Of a DNA stretch of 32,500 nt, positions 1 through 8,480 are shown in pieces. A program made the translations under genes and the position numbers. The notes under the pieces are model-generated. The model did no database searches and was not told the origin of the DNA. It saw only the letters and a list, made by a program, of their open reading frames with translations. Every line of letters starts with the position of its first letter. Position 1 is the stretch's first letter. Source of the stretch: Zygnema cylindricum (lineage: Eukaryota; Streptophyta; Zygnematophyceae; Zygnematales; Zygnemataceae); the NCBI GenBank assembly GCA_037447655.1, contig JBBHKE010003093.1:1-32500 (forward strand), written 5' to 3'.

Positions 1-124
1 GACGCAAATTGTACTCTACAAATTTGTGATTCCTTCGTACGGTTGCAACTTAGGCAGTACGGCGCTAAGTTTTACGGCAAAACGACAGGAAAAAACCCTT
101 ACTTATGCACATGGGGACACACCC
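1..124 (+). mobile_element. Right end of a Harbinger-like MITE, cut by the window edge
   Basis: This stretch aligns closely by eye with the last ~125 bases of the complete copies at 23095-23872 and 26037-26814, sharing the segments CGCAAATTGTACTCTACAAA and GGCGCTAAGTTTTACGGC. It ends in GGGGACACACCC followed by TAA, the same end and target trinucleotide as the other copies. The rest lies outside the window. The TWA target and absence of coding capacity fit a non-autonomous PIF/Harbinger (Tourist-type) element; the superfamily is inferred from target site and TIR only. Confidence 0.75.
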
Positions 125-224
125 TAATAGTGATATTCATGAAGCTCTTGGTTGACGAATGATATTTGAGCACATTTCATGTTAAGATTCGCTCGAGGGA
201 TAAAATGGACAATCCCAATGATAG

Positions 225-303
225 AAAGGATGAGCCGGCCAGGGTTTAAACCTGGGACCTTTCATTTGAGCTGCGAATGAACTAACTACTGAGTCACCAG
301 GTT
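225..303 (-). repeat. tRNA-like / SINE-head-like segment
   Basis: Read on the minus strand, the segment has a box-A-like GACTCAGTAGTTAGTTC and, about 35 bases on, a T-arm-like hairpin with stem CCAGG/CCTGG and a 7-base loop containing a box-B-like GGTTTAAACCC. That is the layout of an internal RNA polymerase III promoter. No matching 5' acceptor strand pairs with the 3' end, so it is not a functional tRNA gene. A tRNA-derived SINE head, or a fragment of the antisense tRNA-like module seen in the copia LTRs of this window, is more likely. Confidence 0.5.
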
Positions 304-456
304 AATGTTAAAAATTGCGGATCTAATATTATTATTTTTTTAATCAGGATTTTACCACATATCCGGGTATCGATCGGCACGTTTCACGTACGTCAACATT
401 TCACTTCCGAAGAATTTGCACCTGATAAGTATTTATTTTCCCTGTTACAAATGGTT

Positions 457-800
457 ACCAGTATTTGCACCCGTTTTGCTGCTAATTCCACCGAAAAAGC
501 GATTTGCTTGAGAAGCGTTTTTTATATTTTTTATGTTTTTTACATTTTTTTTGAATTTCAATATGCTGAAATAAACGCTTACCGGTATTTGCGCCCGTTT
601 AGCGGAAGCTTACACGGAACTTCCGATATTTTGAAACTTAAAAGCGACTAAACAAACCAAATCTTAACCAAAAACAACATATTTTTTACACCAAAATTTA
701 TGCTTATCGGCATTTATGCCATTCCGAACATTAAGCCCATTTAACAAACCGAATCCTAACAAAAAACAACATAATTTTTATCACCAAAATTTATGTTTAC
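457..800. repeat. Diverged direct repeats
   Basis: Two word pairs repeat in the same orientation. TTACC(A/G)GTATTTGC(A/G)CCCGTTT occurs at 457 and 581, and a ~60-base segment with ACAAACC(A/G)AATC and CACCAAAATTTATG occurs at 645-705 and 742-800. The spacings differ (about 124 and 97 bases), so this is an irregular, diverged tandem array. I see no coding potential. Confidence 0.55.
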
Positions 801-1529
801 CTATTTATTGATGTTGTTTTAATCTTTTGGCGATATGTTTCAAATTTTGGTTTAATTCAAGTTTGGTTACTTGGTTAACTTTGATCGCCACACTATGTTT
901 CGTTAATAGAGTTTGATGTTTTTCTCACTCCTCACAATCGCTGATCCCATATTTACTGGTCAAATTAAAGTTAATCAATTAAGATAATAAAAGTTAATTA
1001 AAGTTAATGAAACATTGATAATTGTGCATGAAGAATAAAAGCGGGCGAAGCCGTGAGTTCTTCGTTTTCTTCTTTTAATAGTATGAACTACAACCGTAAG
1101 AAATCCTATAGGGCGTTGAATAATTATTACTTTGCACAAATATGTATCCGTTTGAATGTGAAATAATTGCGAAAAAAACCATATTGCAAAAATGAACCTT
1201 GGCTTGGTGAAAGATTTGTCGAAAAAGGCGAAGCAAAAAGGAGTTTGACAGTTCAAAAACATGATAAAGATAATGGTAATTCATTCTAGCATAATTCAAC
1301 CTACACATTATTATAATCCGAGACTTAATTTTCCATCAAAAATCAAAAGCATGGGACAAAAAAGAAAATGAAGCGTTTCATCGTTTTAACCATAGTACAA
1401 TCGCCTTACATTTTCCGTACTTTGAGGGTTTTTTAAGGTACACTTTTCGTAGAATTCTATACATTTCCGTATATTTTTTGTACTTCTTATAATTTTTAAG
1501 GATTTTTTAGGGTTTATTTACGCGGACAC
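801..1529. other. AT-rich stretch, no gene recognised
   Basis: Low-complexity AT-rich DNA. The overlapping minus-strand open frames at 975-1308 show no recognisable motif and overlap each other, so I do not call them genes. No repeat seen elsewhere in the window was recognised here. Confidence 0.5.
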
Positions 1530-2183
1530 TACACCGCCAATCGTTATTAGCGTTATGAACGCTATATCGGCACCCCCAAATTTTGACCCCAAAACCTGAA
1601 ATAGAATTAATAACACTATTTTTTTTTCTACGTTTATTAAGGTTCTGGTGAATTAGCGTTAATAATTCTAATTTATGATCTTCTTGAATAGTGTGGTATA
1701 TTGAAGTTTCAGTTCGTACAAAATGGTACTTTGTTAAGTAAAAAAGTACGAAATATGGACTAAAATAGTCGGGATTGCATGTAAAACTACGCTCATAATA
1801 AAATGCAGAATGAAATCGTACCTATTTTAGTGTAAGAATATTGATCGCGTATTAATTATACGGGAAATAACCCAAATTAGAGTTATGAATAAATTACAGT
1901 TAACGCGACGATGTACGTTTTGTCAATACTTTCATATATTTTACTGTGAAGATCTGATGGCAGTCCGTTGTACCGAAATCACCGTTATGGATCGATGCGG
2001 TGAAGTTCCATTAGACGAAAAGTGGTTGTTTACGCAAATTCGAACCTCTCCGTAAACGTCGTCTCGTTTGTTATATGCGGGGAAACAACATTACAGATAA
2101 TCTTGCCAATATTCTCCAAAATTCTGGGAGTTAACATTGACCGTTGGATATTTTTTCGCGAAGCATTCGCTTCGAAAGTTTCC

Positions 2184-2223
2184 GTAATTGGTGATGTACC
2201 TCTCGAGGTACATCACCAATTAC
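2184..2223. repeat. 40-bp near-perfect palindrome
   Basis: Two perfectly complementary 19-base arms, 2184-2202 and 2205-2223, are separated by only two bases (TC). Each arm contains GGTGATGTACCTC or its complement. It lies close to the middle of the 1532-2820 element and could extrude as a cruciform. Confidence 0.9.
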
Positions 2224-2360
2224 ATAATTTTTTGAGCCGCGACACGTTGGATATTGAGCATACGTGTCAAATAACAACCAATGGAAATCAACACATTTTG
2301 CACACGATATACGCATTCAAAAATCCAACAAAAAATACAAACAAAATGTCATAACGCACT

Positions 2361-2416
2361 TCGTCACGCTATTTCTGTTAGCGCTTATTCGTCACACTAT
2401 TTCTGGCAGCACTCAT
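2361..2416. repeat. 28-bp tandem duplication
   Basis: Two adjacent 28-base units starting TCGTCAC(G/A)CTATTTCTG, at 2361-2388 and 2389-2416, are followed by the start of a third (TCGTCACGC at 2417). A local slippage-type duplication inside the 1532-2820 element. Confidence 0.85.
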
Positions 2417-2939
2417 TCGTCACGCGAAAAAACAGGAACTCTACAAAAATGAAGTGGTATCTGACAAGGCGTCTGCGAAAAGTACAAAATTTGTGTTGAA
2501 CGATGACGTGGTACGCACGTACATGGTACACAAATCAAGATTTTTGGTCGGTGTGGAAATCATTGTCGATTTTTAACATCCGATCTTAGCTCACGTGGTA
2601 CCACTAAACTATGAACACGTGGATTACAGACCGCGCAATGGAACTTCGTTCACATTGTAGCATTCTGTAATGTTGGCCGTACAATTACAGAATGTCCCAG
2701 TGGAACTTCCCTTAGAGTAAACTTTTTTTTTCGAAATCTTGAAAAACTCAAATTAGCGTTTATAACGCTAATTAATTTGTAACACTAATAATTTCTGAAC
2801 GCTCATAACGATTGGCGGTGTACCGTACACTCTCGTGCATTATTACGTACATCGAGAACTATTCGAAATTTAATAAAAGTAAAAAATCAACGAATACTAC
2901 GTAAAAATAGTTGAAATGTCCAAATCCGCACGAATTGAA

Positions 2940-3570
2940 CAACTACTCTTGAAAACGTGTACGTAGAATCTTCGCTAGAATACAACGTACGTTCGCTAAG
3001 TTACAACCATAGTTCAAAAGTAGGCGAAAGTAGGCCCATACAATATGGCCTTAAGACCCATATTGTATTGGTCGCGAAATGAAAAAAAAATAGTAACAGG
3101 GTTGAGTTGCACATCGATCGATAGAGAATTAAACGTCATGTCTAAATTCTGAAAAACATTCAGACAAATTTTTATTTTTCCGTGAGTTTTGAGGTATTTT
3201 TTATTTAAACCGTCAGATTTAGACGATCGGACGGTCGCTGATCAAAGTAGTGATCTAAGAAGATCACATGAAAAGCCCATAACACAACTTACGATAGGAC
3301 TTACGTCCGCGTTTTTTTTTTTTTCCGGGTTTTTTTTCGCGCGGAATGTCATCCTACGCCGTGTCAGTTCGCAAACAAATTTCGTCCTGCGGCGTGCGCT
3401 GTACTATGATGATACGTCAGATTCGTACGTTCGTACAAGAGTGTGCACAACGCACACACATACAGTGCCTACTCTGCGCGAGTTTTGTGCCAAGTTTTGT
3501 GCGCCTACCAAAGGCCTACCATAAAAACGCCTACTTTTGAACTATGGTTACAACCACATGGGGATATGGC
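2940..3570 (-). mobile_element. Harbinger-like MITE remnant split by a hAT insertion
   Basis: The words flanking the hAT MITE, TTCGCTAAGTTACAAC on the left and CACATGGGGATATGGC then TTA on the right, together match the terminus of the minus-strand copy at 22306-23091 (CGCTAAGTTACAACTACAT then GGGCCGCAGCC TAA). Sequence just upstream (GCTAGAATACAACGTACG) matches the same copy's subterminal part. This is therefore an older Harbinger-like end into which the hAT MITE jumped. The far end was not recognised; the left coordinate is approximate. Confidence 0.6.
3008..3546. mobile_element. hAT-type MITE (CATAGTTC family), complete
   Basis: The left terminus CATAGTTCAAAAGTAGGCG is repeated in inverted form at the right end (CGCCTACTTTTGAACTATG). 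The element is flanked by a perfect 8-bp target duplication, GTTACAAC, at 3000-3007 and 3547-3554; 8 bp is the hAT signature. At 539 bp it has no transposase. A subterminal hairpin (ACAATATGG ... CCATATTGT near 3039-3069) is conserved in the sibling copies at 3835 and 26910. Confidence 0.88.
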
Positions 3571-3834
3571 TTAAGTTTCAAGATCCGCAAACTCGAACGT
3601 TTACCAATTTGGACGTCAAAGTTAAAGTGAAGGGACACATTAATAACGAATAAGAAAACGTCTTTGCACGTTCCACGTGCTTTCAACATTTTCGCACGCT
3701 ACGATATCGCACGATGGTACACGATATTTCTGTTTTTGCCCGTTGCGAGCAAATACCAAACCACGCCAACGCAATACCCGACGACAAACATAAACGACAA
3801 AAGAATCTTGGCCGGCTGGCTTATATGTTTTTAT

Positions 3835-3933
3835 CATAGTTCAAAAGTAGGTGAAAGTAGGCCCATACAATATGCCTATTGTATGCAAAACATACAATAT
3901 GACCTTAAGACCCATATTGTATTCGGACCTATT
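3835..3933. mobile_element. Truncated copy of the CATAGTTC hAT-type MITE
   Basis: It begins CATAGTTCAAAAGTAGGTG and continues through the same subterminal hairpin (CATACAATATG, CCCATATTGTATT) as the complete copies. Similarity stops around 3933 and no matching right terminus is found downstream. This is a 5' fragment, so no target duplication can be scored. Confidence 0.75.
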
Positions 3934-4504
3934 CGGACCAATTAAAACATTCGGACCAAGCGCCACTTGTACTGTAGATATACCACTTGTGGTCCCAAAC
4001 TCCCAATAAAGAAACGCCAGCTGTCACAAATGATGAAAACGAGGCGAGTACTCGTTACCCATGTGGTTCCTGTATAGATTGGATTCTCATTGGTGGACGA
4101 CTCGGCGATATATAATGCGTCATAGCTGCGTCCACTTGCCCAATCATGTCTCATTTAGGACTGAAGTCAGGTCGTACGGCAAACATGCTATGGTCCGCAA
4201 AAATAGACCGTGACAGCTCAATAAATTGCACGCGGAAATCGCGTGGGTCACGTAACATCCCGTTTTCAGGGTCAAGTCATTGGTCGCCATTGACCTAATA
4301 AGTCCCTTTTTTTTTTTAAAAGTCGACCACAGTATATTTTTGTTGTCATTTCAGGATTATTAAATCTACGTCATTACCGGCCGTCACCAGTCACACCTTG
4401 CGTCAATCGAACATCCTTGCTCTCTCATTCTTTGCTCACACGTAGCAAAGATCGGACGGGGTAAAACGCGTGCAAACGCTACATCTGGTATACATAGAAC
4501 ATTA
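3934..4504. other. No gene recognised
   Basis: Mixed sequence with no convincing coding frame. It starts with a triplicated word, TTCGGACC(A/T) (about 3929-3959), and carries CCACTTGTGGTCCCA near 3983, a word that recurs in the short repeats at 16255-16332. No transposon ends were identified. Confidence 0.4.
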
Positions 4505-4728
4505 CCACCTTGAATAGCTAATAGCGTCAAGGTATTTTTCGGCACTTAAAACATCTATTCTCCGTACACACTTGTCGGATTTAGGATCTGACGGCTGCGA
4601 TTGAAAGATAGCATTCTCAGCTTCCAATTGGCGGTCTCAAATTGAAAATCCAGCAAGTGTGTACGGAGAAAAGATTTTTAAGTGACGAAAAATACCTTGA
4701 CGCTAATAAGTAATAACGATTCGCAGTG
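4505..4728. mobile_element. Small hairpin MITE of the CACCG/TA group
   Basis: The ends CACCTTGAATAGCTAATAGCG and, inverted, CACTGCGAATCGTTATTACT resemble the TIRs of 1532-2820. Inside are long arms: GCGTCAAGGTATTTTTCG with TCCGTACACACTTG on the left, and the complement on the right (about 4530-4590 against 4655-4710). TA follows the right end. The centre (GGCTGCGAT, GGCGGTCTC) recurs in diverged form at 31872-32085. About 224 bp and non-coding, it would fold into a strong hairpin. Confidence 0.6.
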
Positions 4729-5011
4729 TAGTGTACAATACGTAATTGTTTGGATATAACACGCCTAACATGACGTCTGTACGTGTTTTCTGTAGAAATT
4801 GATGGTTCCTTTTTAAGTATTTTTTAGGTCTAAATTAAAATACAGAAAGAAGCCGAGGCAGTCTAACTCTAACTTCTCTCTCCAACTCCCACACTTGTCG
4901 CAGTCACTGGGAAGTTGGAGTGGAAGCTAGAGCCATGGCTGCCTAGGCTATCCAAAGATTTACGGGAAATAGATTAGTTTATTTACCATTTTATTTACTA
5001 AAAGGATAGTT

Positions 5012-5092
5012 GTCAGAACCAGGATTTTATCCTGGTACCTACGGAATAATTGGACAGCCGGTAGCCGGTAGTCCTAACCGTTATGTCTAAGA
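5012..5092 (-). repeat. Antisense tRNA-like module in the 5' LTR
   Basis: On the minus strand a box-A-like TAACGGTTAGGACTACC is followed by a T-arm-like hairpin (5019-5035) with stem CCAGG/CCTGG and loop ATAAAAT. The 3' LTR (11877-11960) and the inverted LTR (6470-6547) carry the counterpart. It resembles a pol III internal promoter but lacks a pairing acceptor stem, so it is not a tRNA gene. Confidence 0.5.
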
Positions 5093-5259
5093 CCAATGAT
5101 ACATTGTAATGGGTTTGATAATTATTTAAATATAATTACGTAGGATAATTCATTTAACTACAACTGATTACGGAATACATAGATCCAGTTATGTAAAAGT
5201 ACGGATTAAGGTACTGACAACAAACAAGTACCGCGCATTTGTTTCGATAGTGAAACGAA

Positions 5260-6743
5260 TGAAATTCTATGGGCTCCATTGCCACACAGACTTCGCAGAT
5301 CCAAAGAAGCTAATCTAGATAGTGCCGACTCCAAGTTTATATAAACCCAAATGATTGACCCCTTGACAATCAGAACCTCATTACAGCTTCACCCCTGTGA
5401 AATAAGACTTTCTGTGTGCTCAGTTCCACCACAGAATGCAAAGTTAGAATATGAGTTTTGGATAATATTCCCCACATTGACTATCCCTTAGAAATGCAGC
5501 CATCCTGGCAGGCAAACACTCTGACCAACTACATCCCTGTGTAGCTTGGACTCCCTTGAGTCCGTAGCAAAATGAATCACTGAAAATGGTAAAGTAAACC
5601 GATAGTTATGGCTGGTCAAAGTTTGCCTTTTATACAAGATGCTCTCTGGGAGAGGCAGCAATCTACCAAAAATATTCTAAGTCCTAAAACCTACTCACAA
5701 CCCCTCTAGACCAATTAAAATGTAGCACACTACATAATGTACATAGAAAGTACGGTAGCCGCCGTACTTTATGTACGAAAATATTCGGCACCACTCTCAG
5801 TCTGCCACGTGGCATACAAGTCATCGTCATTCTGTCCTTTTCTTATTCGGCATCCAATAGGATGATGCCACGTATCATTTCCTTTTTATTCGTGAAGTAC
5901 GGTAAGATATTCTCTCCGGCATTCCGGCACTCACGCGTGCCGTCCGTTTGCAATTCGGCGATCAATGTCAGCCGTCCGATCTGACGGCGCGCCGAATTAT
6001 GTTGACCGTTGAAATTCCTTCAATGTTGACCGTTGAATTTCTACGGTCGTCATCCAATTGTTGACCGTTGACATTATACAATCGTCGTACGATCGTGTGA
6101 CTGTACCGTACAAGAAAGTACAGGTGCCGAAGTACTTTCTGTACGATCCTTGTACGACATCGCCATAATGTGACAGTTGTCACATCCGGACTCGTTATCT
6201 TGCTTTCCGGAGATCCCGCAATCCTCTATGAACATGCCACGTGTATCCGGTAGTGAAAGTGCCCAAAAATGCCACGTCGCTCACTCCGAAATCACGGCTC
6301 GCACCACGACCGTCGACTCAAACACAAATTGTATCTGGGTCGTCGAAACAAATGTCCGTACTATTTGAACGCCCAGTTCTATGTTCTAAATGTCGTTAAC
6401 CTAGTTTAAGGAAATCTCTTGTATGAATATATATATTTATCAAACTCTATATACTTTATCACTAATCGTAGACTTAACGGATAGTGCTAACCGCTCCGGG
6501 ATGCTTGATGGACAGTAGGTACCAGGTTCAAATCCTGGGTCCGTCAAATGTCTTTTTAGTAAATCTTCCTTTATCTACTCCAGTCTCTCTGAAGCGCTTA
6601 GGCAGCCATAGCTCTAGCTCCCTATCTAGCTTTCAATGACTACAACAAGTGTGGGATCTTGGAGAAGGGAGTCAGAGGCAGTCTGCCTCTACTTATTTTC
6701 TTTCCTAAACCAGACCTAGAAAATACTCAAATATCAACATTCA
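5260..6743 (-). repeat. Inverted, diverged LTR of a related copia element
   Basis: Read on the minus strand it starts TGAATGTTGATATTTGAG and ends GGAGCCCATAGAATTTCA, matching the TG...CA ends of the 12-kb-side LTR in diverged form. Landmarks appear in the right order: GTATTTTCTAGGTCT, the GAGGCAGACTGCCTC region, the tRNA-like module, the GTAC hairpin (6108-6144), ACGTG boxes, CTCAAGGGAGTCCAAGC and the CAGAGTG...GCCAGG block. At about 1,484 bp it is longer and clearly more diverged than the two LTRs of the host element. The 5 bases on either side (ACGAA, CCTGC) do not match. Confidence 0.75.
6470..6547 (+). repeat. tRNA-like module of the inverted LTR
   Basis: TTAACGGATAGTGCTAACC (box-A-like) is followed by the hairpin 6522-6538 with stem CCAGG/CCTGG and loop TTCAAAT, giving box B GGTTCAAATCC, one change from the consensus GGTTCGANTCC. 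This is the least degraded of the modules. The 3' segment GTCCGTC has no matching 5' acceptor strand upstream. It is antisense to the LTR that contains it. Confidence 0.55.
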
Positions 6744-7178
6744 CCTGCCTCTCCCTCTCCCTCTTTCTCGCCCCACTCCATCTGCTCCTCAACCGGATGT
6801 GCGAAAAATACAGTGGGGGCTTTGGCTTTCGCCGCAAAAAAGGTGGTAATGGGCCACATATTTTCTTAAGATAACGACGCCAACTAGTCAAAGATAAATA
6901 TGAAGCAACAAATATAAGATGCGACAACAAAGGTAGATGCGAAGGGAGGAAAAAGAGTGGCATTGTTGGAGTTAAAGACGATTATATATAGGAAGGGAAG
7001 GGAATCTCTTGTGAAAAAAGGGAGGTAAAAGCTTGGCCAAAATTTGAACATTCAAAATTAAAAAATCAAATATTTAGTTTTAAAGTCAAATATTTGGATT
7101 TTAAAAACGACACGGTAATAGCGGGAAAGTTTTAAAATTTGCGTCAGTTTTCAACGTGAGAGTATGCACGTGGTCGCG
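6744..7178 (-). mobile_element. Probable internal 3' fragment of the inverted element
   Basis: Directly upstream of the inverted LTR start (on the minus strand) lies a purine run, AGAGGGAGAGGGAGAGGCAG, exactly where a polypurine tract should sit. The following ~400 bases have no recognisable retrotransposon protein. I infer that they are the non-coding 3' internal end of an element inserted antisense into the 5' LTR, the remainder having been deleted together with the middle of that LTR. An unrelated filler sequence is possible. Confidence 0.4.
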
Positions 7179-7361
7179 TAACTTACTGCTCAAGGGGGAA
7201 ATTCAGAGATTCGTTTTGCTATCGACTCAGGGGAGCCTTGTCTTCACGAGGTGAAGGTGGTCAGAGTTTTTTATTGCCAGGGTGGCAATTATTCTTGGTG
7301 AAACACAAAGGGATCAGGGTTATCCTAGAGGCTTCTTGGAAGCTATCCACTCTGAGGACTT

Positions 7362-8480
7362 ATGGAGGTCTCAGAGTTTCAGGTTATGGGCCCACCCTCT
7401 AGGGTACCCATCTTTAATGGAAATGGCCTCTTATACTGGAAAAGTATGATGATAGGAGCTCTCTGTGAGAAAAGGTTTCGAGGGATAGTGAGTGGACGAG
7501 TGGGGCGTCCATCAAGTCTTGGAGTTCCTCCAAGGTTTGGAGGAAGTAGATTCACAAAGAAAGCAGATCCATATTGAACGGAGGAGACAAGGTGGTGGAC
7601 AAAGCAACGGAGAAGGAGACGACCTCACCAATAGCAACTGGTTCAGCATTCATGTCACCTATTCCGAGGAACGAGGAGAACGATAGTGATACCTGGGACT
7701 TCAACAATATGGCGGCAAAGCACTTCATCCTCCGCCATCTTACTCAAGGGCTTGCATGTCCTCATTTGCAGGTAGAAAGGGCATCCGATCTTTGGATGGC
7801 TCTCATAGAGATGTACCGAAGTGGTACGATTCAACAACAACAGTTGGCTGATTAGAAAGTTAAGGAGTATGTATACAAAGGGGGGAAGATGTTGGATTTC
7901 TGCAATGAGCTTGCTTCACTTTTTATGGAGCTAGAGAGTGTTGGAAAAGATTTTAGTGAAAAAGAAAAGGTTAACTGTTTACTGATGAAGTTACCCGATG
8001 AGTTCGAGAACATAGTCAACCGTGTGCAGGACTTGCCAAACTCAAGGTGGATATGAAACTCAGTGGTAGGGATGATTCTCGTTCGGGAGAATACGATTGA
8101 GATCCAAAGGGGAGGAAAGAGTGGCCAAGCCTTGGCAACTGCGACCGATTGGAGGAACAAGGATTCCCGAAAACCGGTCGGAAAATATGGGGGAAGGGAG
8201 CAAAAAAATCAGGCCGACGAGTTCGGGCCAAGGGCTCCCAAAGGTTTATGTCATTTTTGTAAGAAACCAGGGCACTATATGGCATTGTACACTAAGCTAA
8301 CCGAGCTTCGATTAAAGGAGGGGCAGACCAGTGGAACCCCGAGAGGAAAGAAAAAAGCCCTTGTGACACAGGTACATGAGGCGGAATCCGAGGACGAGGA
8401 CGATGAGCTCCTATTGGATGAGGAGTTGGAGGCGAAAAACGAGGTCGAAATTCCACGAAGGCAGAAATGTGCTTACGGTG
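7362..8480 (+). pseudogene. gag: copia gag (capsid and zinc-knuckle) pseudogene
   Basis: It would encode the capsid/nucleocapsid protein that packages element RNA. The first in-frame ATG (7362) lies inside the LTR, with a stop three codons upstream; a second ATG (7386) lies inside the PBS. The N-terminal part has the familiar PSRVPIFNG...YWK pattern of copia gag, then shifts frame near 7480-7575. The central gag domain (UBN2-like, about 7690-8040, with HLTQGLACPHLQVERASDLW) is in another frame and broken by TAG at 7853 and a TGA near 8053. The zinc knuckle at 8249-8290 reads CX2CX4HX4Y: the last Cys is Tyr. An acidic stretch (EDEDDELLLDEELE) follows near 8390. Confidence 0.88.
7382..7396 (+). 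promoter_or_regulatory. Primer-binding site, half-tRNA (initiator Met) type
   Basis: GGTTATGGGCCCACC abuts the CA end of the 5' LTR. It is complementary over all 15 bases to the anticodon arm of plant initiator tRNA-Met as I recall that sequence (...GGUGGGCCCAUAACC...), not to the tRNA 3' end (TGGTATCAGAGC type) used by most plant copia elements. Priming from an internal tRNA fragment is known for Drosophila copia and other hemiviruses. The equivalent position after the 3' LTR lacks it. Confidence 0.8.

Larger units (their letters stand above)
1532..2820. mobile_element. TA-flanked DNA transposon with CACCGCC TIRs, non-autonomous
   Basis: The left end CACCGCCAATCGTTATTAG is matched by the inverted right end ending in CGATTGGCGGTG, and TA flanks both sides (1530-1531 and 2821-2822). 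That is a TA target duplication, typical of Tc1/mariner-like elements. The element is 1,289 bp; its open frames are short and resemble no transposase. Subterminal sequence (AAATTTTGACC near 1580) recurs in inverted form near 28430 inside the element at 27578-28483, showing that the two are related. It contains a 40-bp palindrome near its middle and a 28-bp tandem duplication. Confidence 0.65.
4791..7381 (+). repeat. 5' LTR, interrupted by inverted LTR material
   Basis: Left part 4791-5259 matches 11656-12123 of the 3' LTR, and right part 7179-7381 matches 12504-12708. The ~380-base middle of the 3' LTR is absent here. It is replaced by 5260-7178, which holds a related LTR in reverse orientation and what looks like part of its internal region. 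Without the insert the LTR would be about 1.05 kb. Immediately after its CA end comes the primer-binding site. Confidence 0.85.

Noticed and set aside
6470-6547. Functional tRNA gene.
   Set aside because: Box A/B and a T-arm are visible but no acceptor stem pairs, and it is embedded antisense in an LTR.
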